Shown piece by piece: positions 1-6,642 of a DNA stretch of 36,841 nt. Source of the stretch: Streptomyces cavernicola (GTDB lineage Bacteria; Actinomycetota; Actinomycetes; Streptomycetales; Streptomycetaceae); the NCBI RefSeq assembly GCF_029968035.1, contig NZ_JASCIQ010000059.1, positions 1-36,841 on the forward strand. The letters run 5' to 3'. Each line of letters opens with the position of its first letter. Position 1 is the stretch's first letter. The position numbers and the translations under genes are program-made. A model generated the notes under the pieces. The model did not search any database and was not told the DNA's origin. It saw only the letters and a program-made list of their open reading frames with translations.

Positions 1-14
1 GCAATACGGGAGTT

Positions 15-62
15 GTACGCGAAGGGCCCCGCCGATCCGTACCGGCGGGGCCCTTCGCGTAC
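15..62. terminator. Strong hairpin after the first LCP gene
   Basis: A perfect 20-bp inverted repeat (15-34 with 43-62) has an 8-nt loop. It lies 17 nt past the stop codon of the minus-strand LCP gene that ends at 79. There is no clear T-run, which is usual for Streptomyces terminators. It could also stop transcription entering from the left edge. Confidence 0.8.
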
Positions 63-78
63 GCACGTGCCTGACGGC

Positions 79-1332
79 TCACTCGTCGCTGACGGTGACC
101 TTCTCGTCGTTCTTGAGCTGCTCGACCAGCTGCTGCAGTTTCGCCTTGTCCCAGACCAGGTTGCCGTTGACGCTGCCCGAGACCGGCATGTTCATCGACT
201 TGCCCTCGCCGCCCGAGACGCTCTTCATCGCCCAGAACATCTCGGCCAGGTCGAAGAGGCTCATGTCCTTGTCCACGACCAGCGTGTCCAGGCCCGCGCC
301 CATCGTCGGGTAGAGCTTGAACGGGTTGATGATCGTCGACGGGGTGGCCGTCTGGTTGGCGAGCGCCGAGAGGAACTTCTGCTGGTTCTTGGTGCGGTCC
401 AGGTCGCCGCCGGCGAGGCCGTAGCGCTGCCGGACGAAGGCCAGGGACTGCTCGCCGTTCATGGTGTGCGTGCCGGGCTCGAAGTCCGCGCCGGACTTCT
501 TGTCCTTCATCGGCTGCTCGACCTTGATGTCCACGCCGCCGACCGCGTCCACGATCTTGGCGAAGCCGCCGAAGCCGATCTCCGCGTAGTGGTCGATCCG
601 CAGCCCGGTGTTGTGCTCGACGGTACGGACGAGGAGCTCGGGGCCGTCCTCGGAGTACGCGGCGTTCAGCTTGGTGGTGCGGCCGGTGGCCTCGTACTTC
701 TTGCCGGAGTCCGAGCCGACGAAGGACGGTATCTCCACGTTGGAGTCACGCGGCAGCGAGATCAGGGTGTCGCCGTTGGAGCCGACGTGCAGGATCATCA
801 TCGAGTCGGTGCGGCTCGACCCCTCGCCCGCCGAGCCGGTGTGCAGGCGCTTCTTGTCCGCCGCGGTCATGCCCTCGCGGCTGTCGGAGCCGACGATCAG
901 GTAGTTCGTGCCCTCGCCCGCGCCGGGCCGCTCGATGACCTTGGCCAGGTCGACCTCGCGCTTGAGCTGTCCGTCCGCCCAGAAGTACGTGCCGACGCCC
1001 CAGACCAGGACGACGACCAGGAGCGTGATGAAGCCGCGCTTGATCCGGCGGCCCCAGTTCGGCGCCGGGCGGGTGTCGTACCCGTCGTCGTAGTACCCGT
1101 CGTCCTGGCCCCGGCCGCGACCGCCGCGGCCGCCACCGCCGTAGACCTGGCCCTCGCTGTAACCGTCGTCGTAGCCGTATCCCTGCTGCGGGGGCACGGC
1201 CGACCGCGGCGGGGCGGCGGGGGGACGGGGGGCTCCGCCACGCTGGACGTGACGCATCACGCGGGCGCCCTCGGGCTCCGGGTTCGCGCTGCCACGCCCG
1301 TACCCCTGGTCTCGGTTGGGCCAGTCATTCAT
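79..1332 (-). CDS. LCP family glycopolymer ligase 1 (LytR-CpsA-Psr)
   Basis: 417 aa. LCP proteins transfer polyprenyl-linked glycopolymers (teichoic or teichuronic acids and similar) onto peptidoglycan outside the membrane. Residues 1-95 form a cytoplasmic low-complexity tail rich in Gly, Tyr, Asp and Arg. Residues about 100-118 are one membrane helix. The rest is an LCP domain with GSDSREG (148-154), SRTD (173-176), SLPRDS (192-197), KLNAAY (221-226), IDHY (246-249) and the VRQRYG...LDR block (300-313). There is no LytR_C domain. The ATG at 1332 was chosen because upstream codons run into the divergent thioesterase; a GTG at 1338 with a GAGG about 11 nt ahead is an alternative. The ligase family is clear; the polymer it transfers is unknown. 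Confidence 0.93.
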   Translation of the reverse strand: MNDWPNRDQGYGRGSANPEPEGARVMRHVQRGGAPRPPAAPPRSAVPPQQGYGYDDGYSEGQVYGGGGRGGRGRGQDDGYYDDGYDTRPAPNWGRRIKRGFITLLVVVLVWGVGTYFWADGQLKREVDLAKVIERPGAGEGTNYLIVGSDSREGMTAADKKRLHTGSAGEGSSRTDSMMILHVGSNGDTLISLPRDSNVEIPSFVGSDSGKKYEATGRTTKLNAAYSEDGPELLVRTVEHNTGLRIDHYAEIGFGGFAKIVDAVGGVDIKVEQPMKDKKSGADFEPGTHTMNGEQSLAFVRQRYGLAGGDLDRTKNQQKFLSALANQTATPSTIINPFKLYPTMGAGLDTLVVDKDMSLFDLAEMFWAMKSVSGGEGKSMNMPVSGSVNGNLVWDKAKLQQLVEQLKNDEKVTVSDE

Positions 1333-1440
1333 ACGCACCAGTGTGCAGGCCTCGACGATGCGCCCGACAAGCCCCGGGTGGGGTTCGAGGCCCGGCTGTT
1401 GCAGAGCTGATGCAAAGCGGCCCGGCATAAGGTGGACGGC

Positions 1441-1989
1441 ATGACAGACCAGGCCCGTCCCCCGGAGGCGGATATTCCGGGCAAGCCGACTGCGGCTTCC
1501 CGGACCACGCTGAGCCACATCATGACCCACAACGACACCAACCTCCTGGGCACGGTGCACGGTGGCGTGATCATGAAACTCGTCGACGACGCGGCGGGCG
1601 CCGTGGCGGGCCGGCACTCCGGCGGGCCCGCGGTGACCGCCTCCATGGACGAGATGGTCTTCCTGGAGCCGGTCAGGGTCGGCGACCTCGTCCATGTGAA
1701 GGCCCAGGTCAACTGGACCGGCAGGACCTCGATGGAGGTCGGCGTCCGCGTCCTCGCCGAGCGTTGGAACGAGTCGACGCCCGCTCAGCAGGTCGGCTCC
1801 GCCTATCTGGTCTTCGCCGCCGTCGACGCCGACGGCAAGCCGCGGACGGTGCCTCCGGTGGTTCCGGAGACCGAGCGGGACAAGCGGCGCTATCAGGAGG
1901 CCCAGATCCGCCGCACCCACCGGCTCGCCCGGCGCCGCGCGATCAAGGAGCTCCGCGACCGGCGCGCGGCGGACGGCATCGAGGACTAG
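1441..1989 (+). CDS. Acyl-CoA thioesterase, hot-dog fold
   Basis: 182 aa. It probably hydrolyses acyl-CoA thioesters in the cytoplasm. The single hot-dog domain (about residues 20-145) carries the family signature TVHGGVIMKLVDDAAG, with the HGG turn and acidic residues of the YciA/BFIT-type acyl-CoA hydrolases, followed by TASMDEMVFLEPVRVGD. The C-terminal 40 residues are basic and probably helical. The start is the ATG preceded by AAGGTGG (1429-1435) at a 5-nt spacing. A GTG nine bases upstream is in frame but overlaps that ribosome binding site. The gene is divergent from LCP 1, with 108 nt between them, and convergent with LCP 2. Nothing ties it directly to wall assembly; its substrate is unknown. 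Confidence 0.9.
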   Translation: MTDQARPPEADIPGKPTAASRTTLSHIMTHNDTNLLGTVHGGVIMKLVDDAAGAVAGRHSGGPAVTASMDEMVFLEPVRVGDLVHVKAQVNWTGRTSMEVGVRVLAERWNESTPAQQVGSAYLVFAAVDADGKPRTVPPVVPETERDKRRYQEAQIRRTHRLARRRAIKELRDRRAADGIED

Positions 1990-2020
1990 CAGTCCCTGCG
2001 GCGTGCGTTTTCGGCTTTCC

Positions 2021-2057
2021 CGCCGTCGTGGCTGGTCGCGCAGTTCCCCGCGCCCCT
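2021..2057 (+). repeat. Dispersed intergenic repeat, copy 1 (inverted match at 15860-15896)
   Basis: These 37 bases are identical to the reverse complement of 15860-15896. Both copies lie just past a plus-strand gene, between converging genes. From memory this motif is common in Streptomyces intergenic DNA. Here it is followed (2058-2140) by further GC-rich inverted repeats that look like part of the same longer element. Confidence 0.75.
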
Positions 2058-2094
2058 AAAAACCAGCCCCTCCGGCGTTTGAGGAGCGGGGGTC

Positions 2095-2110
2095 CGGGGG
2101 CTGGCCCCCG
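2095..2110. terminator. Hairpin between convergent thioesterase and LCP 2 genes
   Basis: A 6-bp GC stem (2095-2100 with 2105-2110) has a 4-nt loop. It lies in the 182-nt gap between converging genes, inside the repeat-derived tract. A run of seven A (2149-2155) would read as U in the minus-strand transcript, just past the LCP 2 stop. Terminator function is inferred from position. Confidence 0.4.
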
Positions 2111-2171
2111 AAGCGCCGCAAGCTTTCGGGAAGGAGCGGGGAGGGGATAAAAAAACCGCCGCAGAACCCGC

Positions 2172-3662
2172 TCAGTTGCAGACGACCTCGTCGCCCTTGG
2201 CCACGCCGAACTCCCCCTGGTACGGGTCCTCCGCCTGCACCCGCTGCACGCCCTTGTAGTCCGCACCCGCGATCACCTTGAGCAGCGAGCCCTGGCCGTT
2301 GACCGGCTTCAGCCGGCACCCCGGCAGCGCCGCCGCGAGCGACTTCGCGGAGCGGTCCCAGCGCGGGTCGTACGCCACCACCGTCTGCGGCACGGAACCC
2401 GGCTTCTTCACGGAGACCGGGGCGCCCGTGGTGCGGAAGCCCGTCCCGCGCAGCGCCTTGTCCACCGTCAGGCCGAGCCCCTCGGTCTTCGTGCCGTTCT
2501 CGACCTGCACCCGGATCTGCTGCGGCGCCACGTCCACCGCGAGCGCCTTCGGCTTCGGCTTCGCCGTGCGCGGCTGCTGCGGGGAGAGCGGCTTGTCGTC
2601 GCGCAGCGCCTGGAACAGCTTCTTCGACTTCTTCTCGTCCCACTTGATCGTCGAGCCGATCTCCGGCACCGCGTATCCCATCTTGCCGATCGGGACCGAG
2701 GCGAACTCCGACGACGCCGGGGTGAAGTTCCGCATCGCCCGGCCGAGGGCGAGCATCTCGTCGGTGCCGAAGCTGCGGTCGGCCCGGACCGAGCCGAGGA
2801 CGCTCTGCGTCACATCGCGGAACTTCACCGGGTTGAGCAGCACCCCGGAGGACGTGGCCTTCGCGATCACCGCCGCCATGAACCGCTGCTGCCGCTGCAT
2901 CCGGCTCAGGTCCGCGGCCCCGTCGATGTGCCGCGAGCGCACGTACTGCAGGGCCTCGCCGCCGTTCAGCTGGTGCCGGCCGGGCTGCAGGTCGAGTCCG
3001 GTGTACGAGTCCTTCAGGGGGCTCGTCGTGCAGATCTCCACGCCGCCGAGGACGTCCACCGTCTTCATGAAGCTGGTGAAGTCGACCTCCAGGTAGTGGT
3101 CGATCTTCACCTTCGTCATGTGCTCGACGGTGCGCACCGTGAGGTTCGGCCCGCCCTCCGCGTACGCCGAGTTCAGCTTGATCGGGTGCGTGCGGTGCTT
3201 CTCTCCCGAGTTCTGGTCGGTGTGCGCGGGGGCCTCCGCGTACGAGTCGCGCGGCAGGCTCACGATGCTGGCGCGGCTCCGGTCCGCCGAGATGTGCACG
3301 ATCATGATCGTGTCCGTGCAGTGGCAGGGCGCGCCGCCGAGCTGGTACTTCGTCCGCTGCGCCTCGCTGATCTTGTCGCGGCCGTCCGTCCCGACGAGCA
3401 GGATGTTCATGCCGTCGCCGGCCGAGGGGCGGTTCTTCATGTCGCGGAACGGGTCCACGCGGGAGATCCCGGTGTCCAGGCCGGTGACGACCGCGTGCCC
3501 GATGCCCGCCGCCGCGAGCACCACCATGGACAGCGACGTGGCCACCCGCATGGCCCACCGCGGCTTCGCCGGCTGCCGCCGTCGCGCACGGGACGGCGGC
3601 TGCGCCTGCGGCCGTGGCCGTTGCCGGGGGGTACGGGCGGGTTGGCGGGGCGGACGGGACAA
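2172..3662 (-). CDS. LCP family glycopolymer ligase 2 with LytR_C domain
   Basis: 496 aa from a TTG start. GGAGG (3672-3676 on the plus strand as CCTCC) lies 9 nt upstream of the TTG, which is why it was preferred over the ATG at 3551 that would put the membrane helix at the extreme N-terminus. Order: basic Pro/Arg/Gln-rich cytoplasmic tail (1-36), membrane helix (about 38-58), LCP domain (LLVGTDGRD, SLPRDSY, KLNSAY, KIDHYLEVDF, YVRSRH), then a LytR_C domain from about residue 381 (IRVQVENGTKTEG) to the end. The usual Arg of the RxD motif is Cys here (CTDTIMIVHI). It is divergent from the glycosyltransferase at 3816 with a 153-nt shared control region. It should act extracellularly on peptidoglycan; the polymer is unknown. 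Confidence 0.92.
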   Translation of the reverse strand: MSRPPRQPARTPRQRPRPQAQPPSRARRRQPAKPRWAMRVATSLSMVVLAAAGIGHAVVTGLDTGISRVDPFRDMKNRPSAGDGMNILLVGTDGRDKISEAQRTKYQLGGAPCHCTDTIMIVHISADRSRASIVSLPRDSYAEAPAHTDQNSGEKHRTHPIKLNSAYAEGGPNLTVRTVEHMTKVKIDHYLEVDFTSFMKTVDVLGGVEICTTSPLKDSYTGLDLQPGRHQLNGGEALQYVRSRHIDGAADLSRMQRQQRFMAAVIAKATSSGVLLNPVKFRDVTQSVLGSVRADRSFGTDEMLALGRAMRNFTPASSEFASVPIGKMGYAVPEIGSTIKWDEKKSKKLFQALRDDKPLSPQQPRTAKPKPKALAVDVAPQQIRVQVENGTKTEGLGLTVDKALRGTGFRTTGAPVSVKKPGSVPQTVVAYDPRWDRSAKSLAAALPGCRLKPVNGQGSLLKVIAGADYKGVQRVQAEDPYQGEFGVAKGDEVVCN

Positions 3663-3815
3663 CGCGGGACACCTCCGCGGAACGGGCGCAGGGACGCGTG
3701 CAACCGTAAGTCGATACGAAATGCGGCCCGGGGCAGCGACTCGGACGGGGCGCGTCCGTGTCCCCCGTTCGCGGTAACGTGACGTCTGATGAGCGAGAAA
3801 ATCCAGGAGTCCGCC

Positions 3816-4841
3816 GTGCAGCACCCGGCGGTATCGGTGATCATGCCCGTCCTCAACGAGGAGCGGCACCTGCGGCACGCGGTGGAGGCGATCCTCCAGC
3901 AGGAGTACGCCGGCGAGATGGAGGTCGTCGTCGCGCTCGGCCCGTCCTCGGACCGGACGGACGAGATCGCCGCCCAGCTGGTCGCCGAGACCGCGTCCAA
4001 TGAGTGGGGGAGGGTCAAGACGGTGCCCAACCCGACGGGGCGCACGCCGGCCGCGCTGAACGCCGCGATCAAGGCGTCCAAGCACCCGATCGTGGTCCGC
4101 GTCGACGGCCACGGCATGCTCTCCGCGAACTACATCGCCACCGCCGTCCGGCTCCTGGAGGAGACCGGCGCGATGAACGTCGGCGGCCTGATGTTCGCCG
4201 AGGGGGAGAACGACTGGGAGCACGCGGTCGCCGCCGCCATGACGTCGAAGATCGGCGTCGGCAACGCCGCCTTCCACACCGGGGGAGAGGCCCAGCGCGC
4301 CGAGACGGTCTACCTGGGCGTCTTCCGCCGCGAGGCCCTGGAGCAGCAGGGCGGGTACAACGAGGAGTTCATCCGCGCCCAGGACTGGGAGCTGAACTTC
4401 CGCATCCGCGAGGCCGGCGGCCTGATCTGGTTCTCGCCCGAGCTGAAGGTCTCGTACCGCCCGCGGCCGAGCGTCAAGGCGCTCGCCAAGCAGTACAAGG
4501 ACTACGGGCGTTGGCGCCACGTCGTCGCCCGGTACCACGAGGGCTCGATCAACCTGCGCTATCTCGCGCCGCCGACCGCCGTGTGCGCCATCGCCGCGGG
4601 CGCCGTCGTGGGCGCGCTGCTCACGCCGTGGGGCTTCGTGGTCCCCGGCGGCTATCTCGCGGCGATCGTGGCCGGTTCGGTGCCCGCGGGCAAGGGGCTG
4701 CCGCTGAAGGCGCGGGCGCAGATCCCCGTCGCCCTCGCGACCATGCACATGTCGTGGGGCTGGGGCTTCCTGACCAGCCCGCGCTCGCTCGCCAAGAAGG
4801 TCATCGCCTCGCGCCGCCCGGCAGTCCTGAAGCAGGCCTGA
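3816..4841 (+). CDS. Family 2 glycosyltransferase, membrane-attached
   Basis: 341 aa. A GT-A fold glycosyltransferase that would add a sugar to a lipid-linked or wall glycan on the inner membrane face. It opens with VSVIMPVLNEE, the GT2 nucleotide-sugar strand, followed by VVRVDGHG (DxD-like region), a catalytic-type QDWELNFRIREAGG, and two hydrophobic segments near the C-terminus (about 255-290) that probably anchor it. It resembles the ExoA-type subgroup. The GTG start has AGGAG (3805-3809) 6 nt upstream. An in-frame ATG at 3789 lacks a ribosome binding site and would add a stretch with the rare codon AAA. Its position among LCP genes suggests it helps build the polymer they attach; this is inference. 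Confidence 0.9.
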   Translation: MQHPAVSVIMPVLNEERHLRHAVEAILQQEYAGEMEVVVALGPSSDRTDEIAAQLVAETASNEWGRVKTVPNPTGRTPAALNAAIKASKHPIVVRVDGHGMLSANYIATAVRLLEETGAMNVGGLMFAEGENDWEHAVAAAMTSKIGVGNAAFHTGGEAQRAETVYLGVFRREALEQQGGYNEEFIRAQDWELNFRIREAGGLIWFSPELKVSYRPRPSVKALAKQYKDYGRWRHVVARYHEGSINLRYLAPPTAVCAIAAGAVVGALLTPWGFVVPGGYLAAIVAGSVPAGKGLPLKARAQIPVALATMHMSWGWGFLTSPRSLAKKVIASRRPAVLKQA

Positions 4842-4860
4842 CCGGGCGGCGTAACGCCTC

Positions 4861-4905
4861 CGTGAACCCGAACTCCCCTGCTACCAGGTGTAGTTCGGGT
4901 TCACG
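4861..4905. terminator. Bidirectional hairpin overlapping the LCP 3 stop region
   Basis: A perfect 14-bp inverted repeat (4861-4874 with 4892-4905) has a 17-nt loop. It lies between the converging glycosyltransferase and LCP 3. The right arm and loop are inside the LCP 3 coding sequence and encode its last residues, including the conserved-looking NPNYTW end. Confidence 0.75.
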
Positions 4906-6572
4906 TGCATACAGGCCTTGTCGTCCGCGCCGTTCATGGCGTCGGCCGAGTCCGGCGTCTTCTCGTCCTGCTCGTCCGGCTTCGGCGGTACGTCGCCGCT
5001 CTGCCAGTCGGAGCCCACGACCAGCGTGACCGCCGCGACCTCCGTGGACTCCTCGACCGAACTCAGCGGCAGGCCCAGGGACTTGGCGACGGCCTGCGCG
5101 TCCCCCTCGAGGTCGGCGCTGGGGAAGCGGATCACCGTACGTTCCTGCCGCGGCAGCGAGGACTGGTCGGCGGCCGCGAGTGCGTACCCCTCGCCCTGCA
5201 GCAGCGCCGCGACCGCGGAGGCGCGGCCCGGCACCGGTGCGGTGGTGTCGGTCGCGGTGCCGTTGAGCACCCGCACTCCGATCTCGGCGGGCTCCGCTGC
5301 CGGGTCGTCGGATGCCTGCTCGGCCTTCTCGCGCTTCTCGTCCCGCTTCTTCTTCTGCGCCGGGCTGTCCTTGCCGTCGAGCGGCAGGTCGTCCCGTACG
5401 AGCCGGAACAGCTGCTCCGCGTCGCCGGGCTTGGGCTGCACCCGGGCGCCCACGTATTCGTACGGCATGGTCGTCATGGTGATGCGCGACGGCGGTACGC
5501 GCTTCAGCTCGCCCGAGAGGTCGTAGAGCTTCTTGACGGTGTTCAGGCCCTCGTCGACCCGGAGCGCGGAGGTGGCCTCCTCGGCGAGTCTGCGGAGCTT
5601 GTTGGGGCTGGTCAGGGTGGCGTTCTCGCGCAGCTCGCGGACCATCGCGTTCATGTACATGTGCTGGGCCTTGGCGCGGGCGATGTCGCTGCCGTCCTCG
5701 AAGCCGTAGCGGGTGCGCAGCCACTGCAGGGCCTGCTCGCCCTGGATGTACGTGGTGCCCTTCTTCAGCTTCAGGCCCGAGCCGTGGCCCTGGGCGTCGC
5801 GCGAGTGGATGTTCGCGTCGACGCAGACCGGCACGCCGCCGATGGCGTCCGCCATGGACACCACGCCGGCGAAGTCGACCATCATGAAGTGGTCGATGTG
5901 AATGCGCGTCAGCTTCTCCCAGGCGAGCACCGTGCAGCCCGGACCGCCGCGCCCCAGGCTGGCGTTGGTCATCAGCCGGCCCTGCGTGGCGGGGTAGACC
6001 TTGCCGCTCTTTGGGTCGGTGCACTCCGGCATCTGCAGCAGGGTGTCGCGCGGCATGCTGACCACGGACATGTTCGTACGGTCCGCGGAGAGGTGCAGCA
6101 GCATCTGCACGTCCGCGAGGGGCGTCCCGTTGAACGTCTCCTTGGCGCCGCCCAGCTTCTGGTTCTCGGCGCTGTCCCGGGCGTCGGAGCCGATGAGCAG
6201 GATGTTCAGCGGGGTCTGGCCCGCCGCGTTCGGCGTGGCCTCGGGCGCGCGGTTCCCCTCCGGCATCGGCGAGAAGTCGATGTTGCCGTTGAGGTGCTCG
6301 TAGTAGAGGTATCCGGCGCCGGCCGTGCCGAGTATCAGTACGGCCAGGACGATCGCGAACCAGCGCAGCGCGCGGCGGCCCTTGCGCCGCGGCGGTGCGG
6401 CGGCGGTGCGCTCGCGGCCCCCCGACCGCTTGCGCCCGCCGCTGCCGGCTGCGGACTCGCCCTTGTCCCCGTCGTCAGCCCCGTCCTCGTAGAGGCTCTC
6501 GTCCCAGCCGAGTTCGTCGGCGCTGCGCGGACCGGGGACCGTTTCCCGTTTTCGTACGCTGTCCTGCCTCAT
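4881..6572 (-). CDS. LCP family ligase 3 with LytR_C domain, divergent catalytic motif
   Basis: 563 aa. The ATG at 6572 has a GGGAGGGG ribosome binding site about 7 nt upstream; an ATG at 6590 would lie ahead of that site. Order: acidic then basic cytoplasmic tail (1-68), membrane helix (about 69-92), LCP domain (LLIGSDARD, SMPRDTLL, HIDHFMMVDF, WLRTRYG), LytR_C domain from about 430 (IGVRVLNGT), acidic linker, and a C-terminal segment ending NPNYTW. The usual RxD motif reads LADVQMLLHL, with the Arg missing. The KLNxAY block is degraded to RLMTNAS, and the following CTVRTVE is CTVLAWE. It lies 70 nt downstream of LCP 4 in the same direction. Membership is clear; whether it keeps full transferase activity is open. 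Confidence 0.92.
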   Translation of the reverse strand: MRQDSVRKRETVPGPRSADELGWDESLYEDGADDGDKGESAAGSGGRKRSGGRERTAAAPPRRKGRRALRWFAIVLAVLILGTAGAGYLYYEHLNGNIDFSPMPEGNRAPEATPNAAGQTPLNILLIGSDARDSAENQKLGGAKETFNGTPLADVQMLLHLSADRTNMSVVSMPRDTLLQMPECTDPKSGKVYPATQGRLMTNASLGRGGPGCTVLAWEKLTRIHIDHFMMVDFAGVVSMADAIGGVPVCVDANIHSRDAQGHGSGLKLKKGTTYIQGEQALQWLRTRYGFEDGSDIARAKAQHMYMNAMVRELRENATLTSPNKLRRLAEEATSALRVDEGLNTVKKLYDLSGELKRVPPSRITMTTMPYEYVGARVQPKPGDAEQLFRLVRDDLPLDGKDSPAQKKKRDEKREKAEQASDDPAAEPAEIGVRVLNGTATDTTAPVPGRASAVAALLQGEGYALAAADQSSLPRQERTVIRFPSADLEGDAQAVAKSLGLPLSSVEESTEVAAVTLVVGSDWQSGDVPPKPDEQDEKTPDSADAMNGADDKACMHVNPNYTW

Positions 6573-6599
6573 GCACCAGCCCCTCCCCATTCCCGGCCC

Positions 6600-6623
6600 G
6601 CCCGGCCCAGCTCGTGGCCGGGC
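6600..6623. other. Hairpin between LCP 4 and LCP 3
   Basis: An 8-bp GC stem (6600-6607 with 6616-6623) has an 8-nt loop. It falls in the 70-nt gap downstream of LCP 4 and ahead of the LCP 3 ribosome binding site. It may be a weak terminator or an mRNA processing or stability element. There is no T-run. Confidence 0.4.
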
Positions 6624-6642
6624 CCGGGGTGGGGCTCGGGTG

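Noticed and set aside
13..1410. Long plus-strand frame opposite LCP 1
   Set aside because: It mirrors LCP 1 codons, has Val/Arg/Leu-rich composition and no recognisable domain, while the minus frame has a complete LCP domain.
3663..4748. Upstream extension of LCP 2 across the glycosyltransferase
   Set aside because: The open frame continues, but it lies antisense to a well-supported GT2 gene and has no conserved content; the TTG at 3662 has a strong ribosome binding site.
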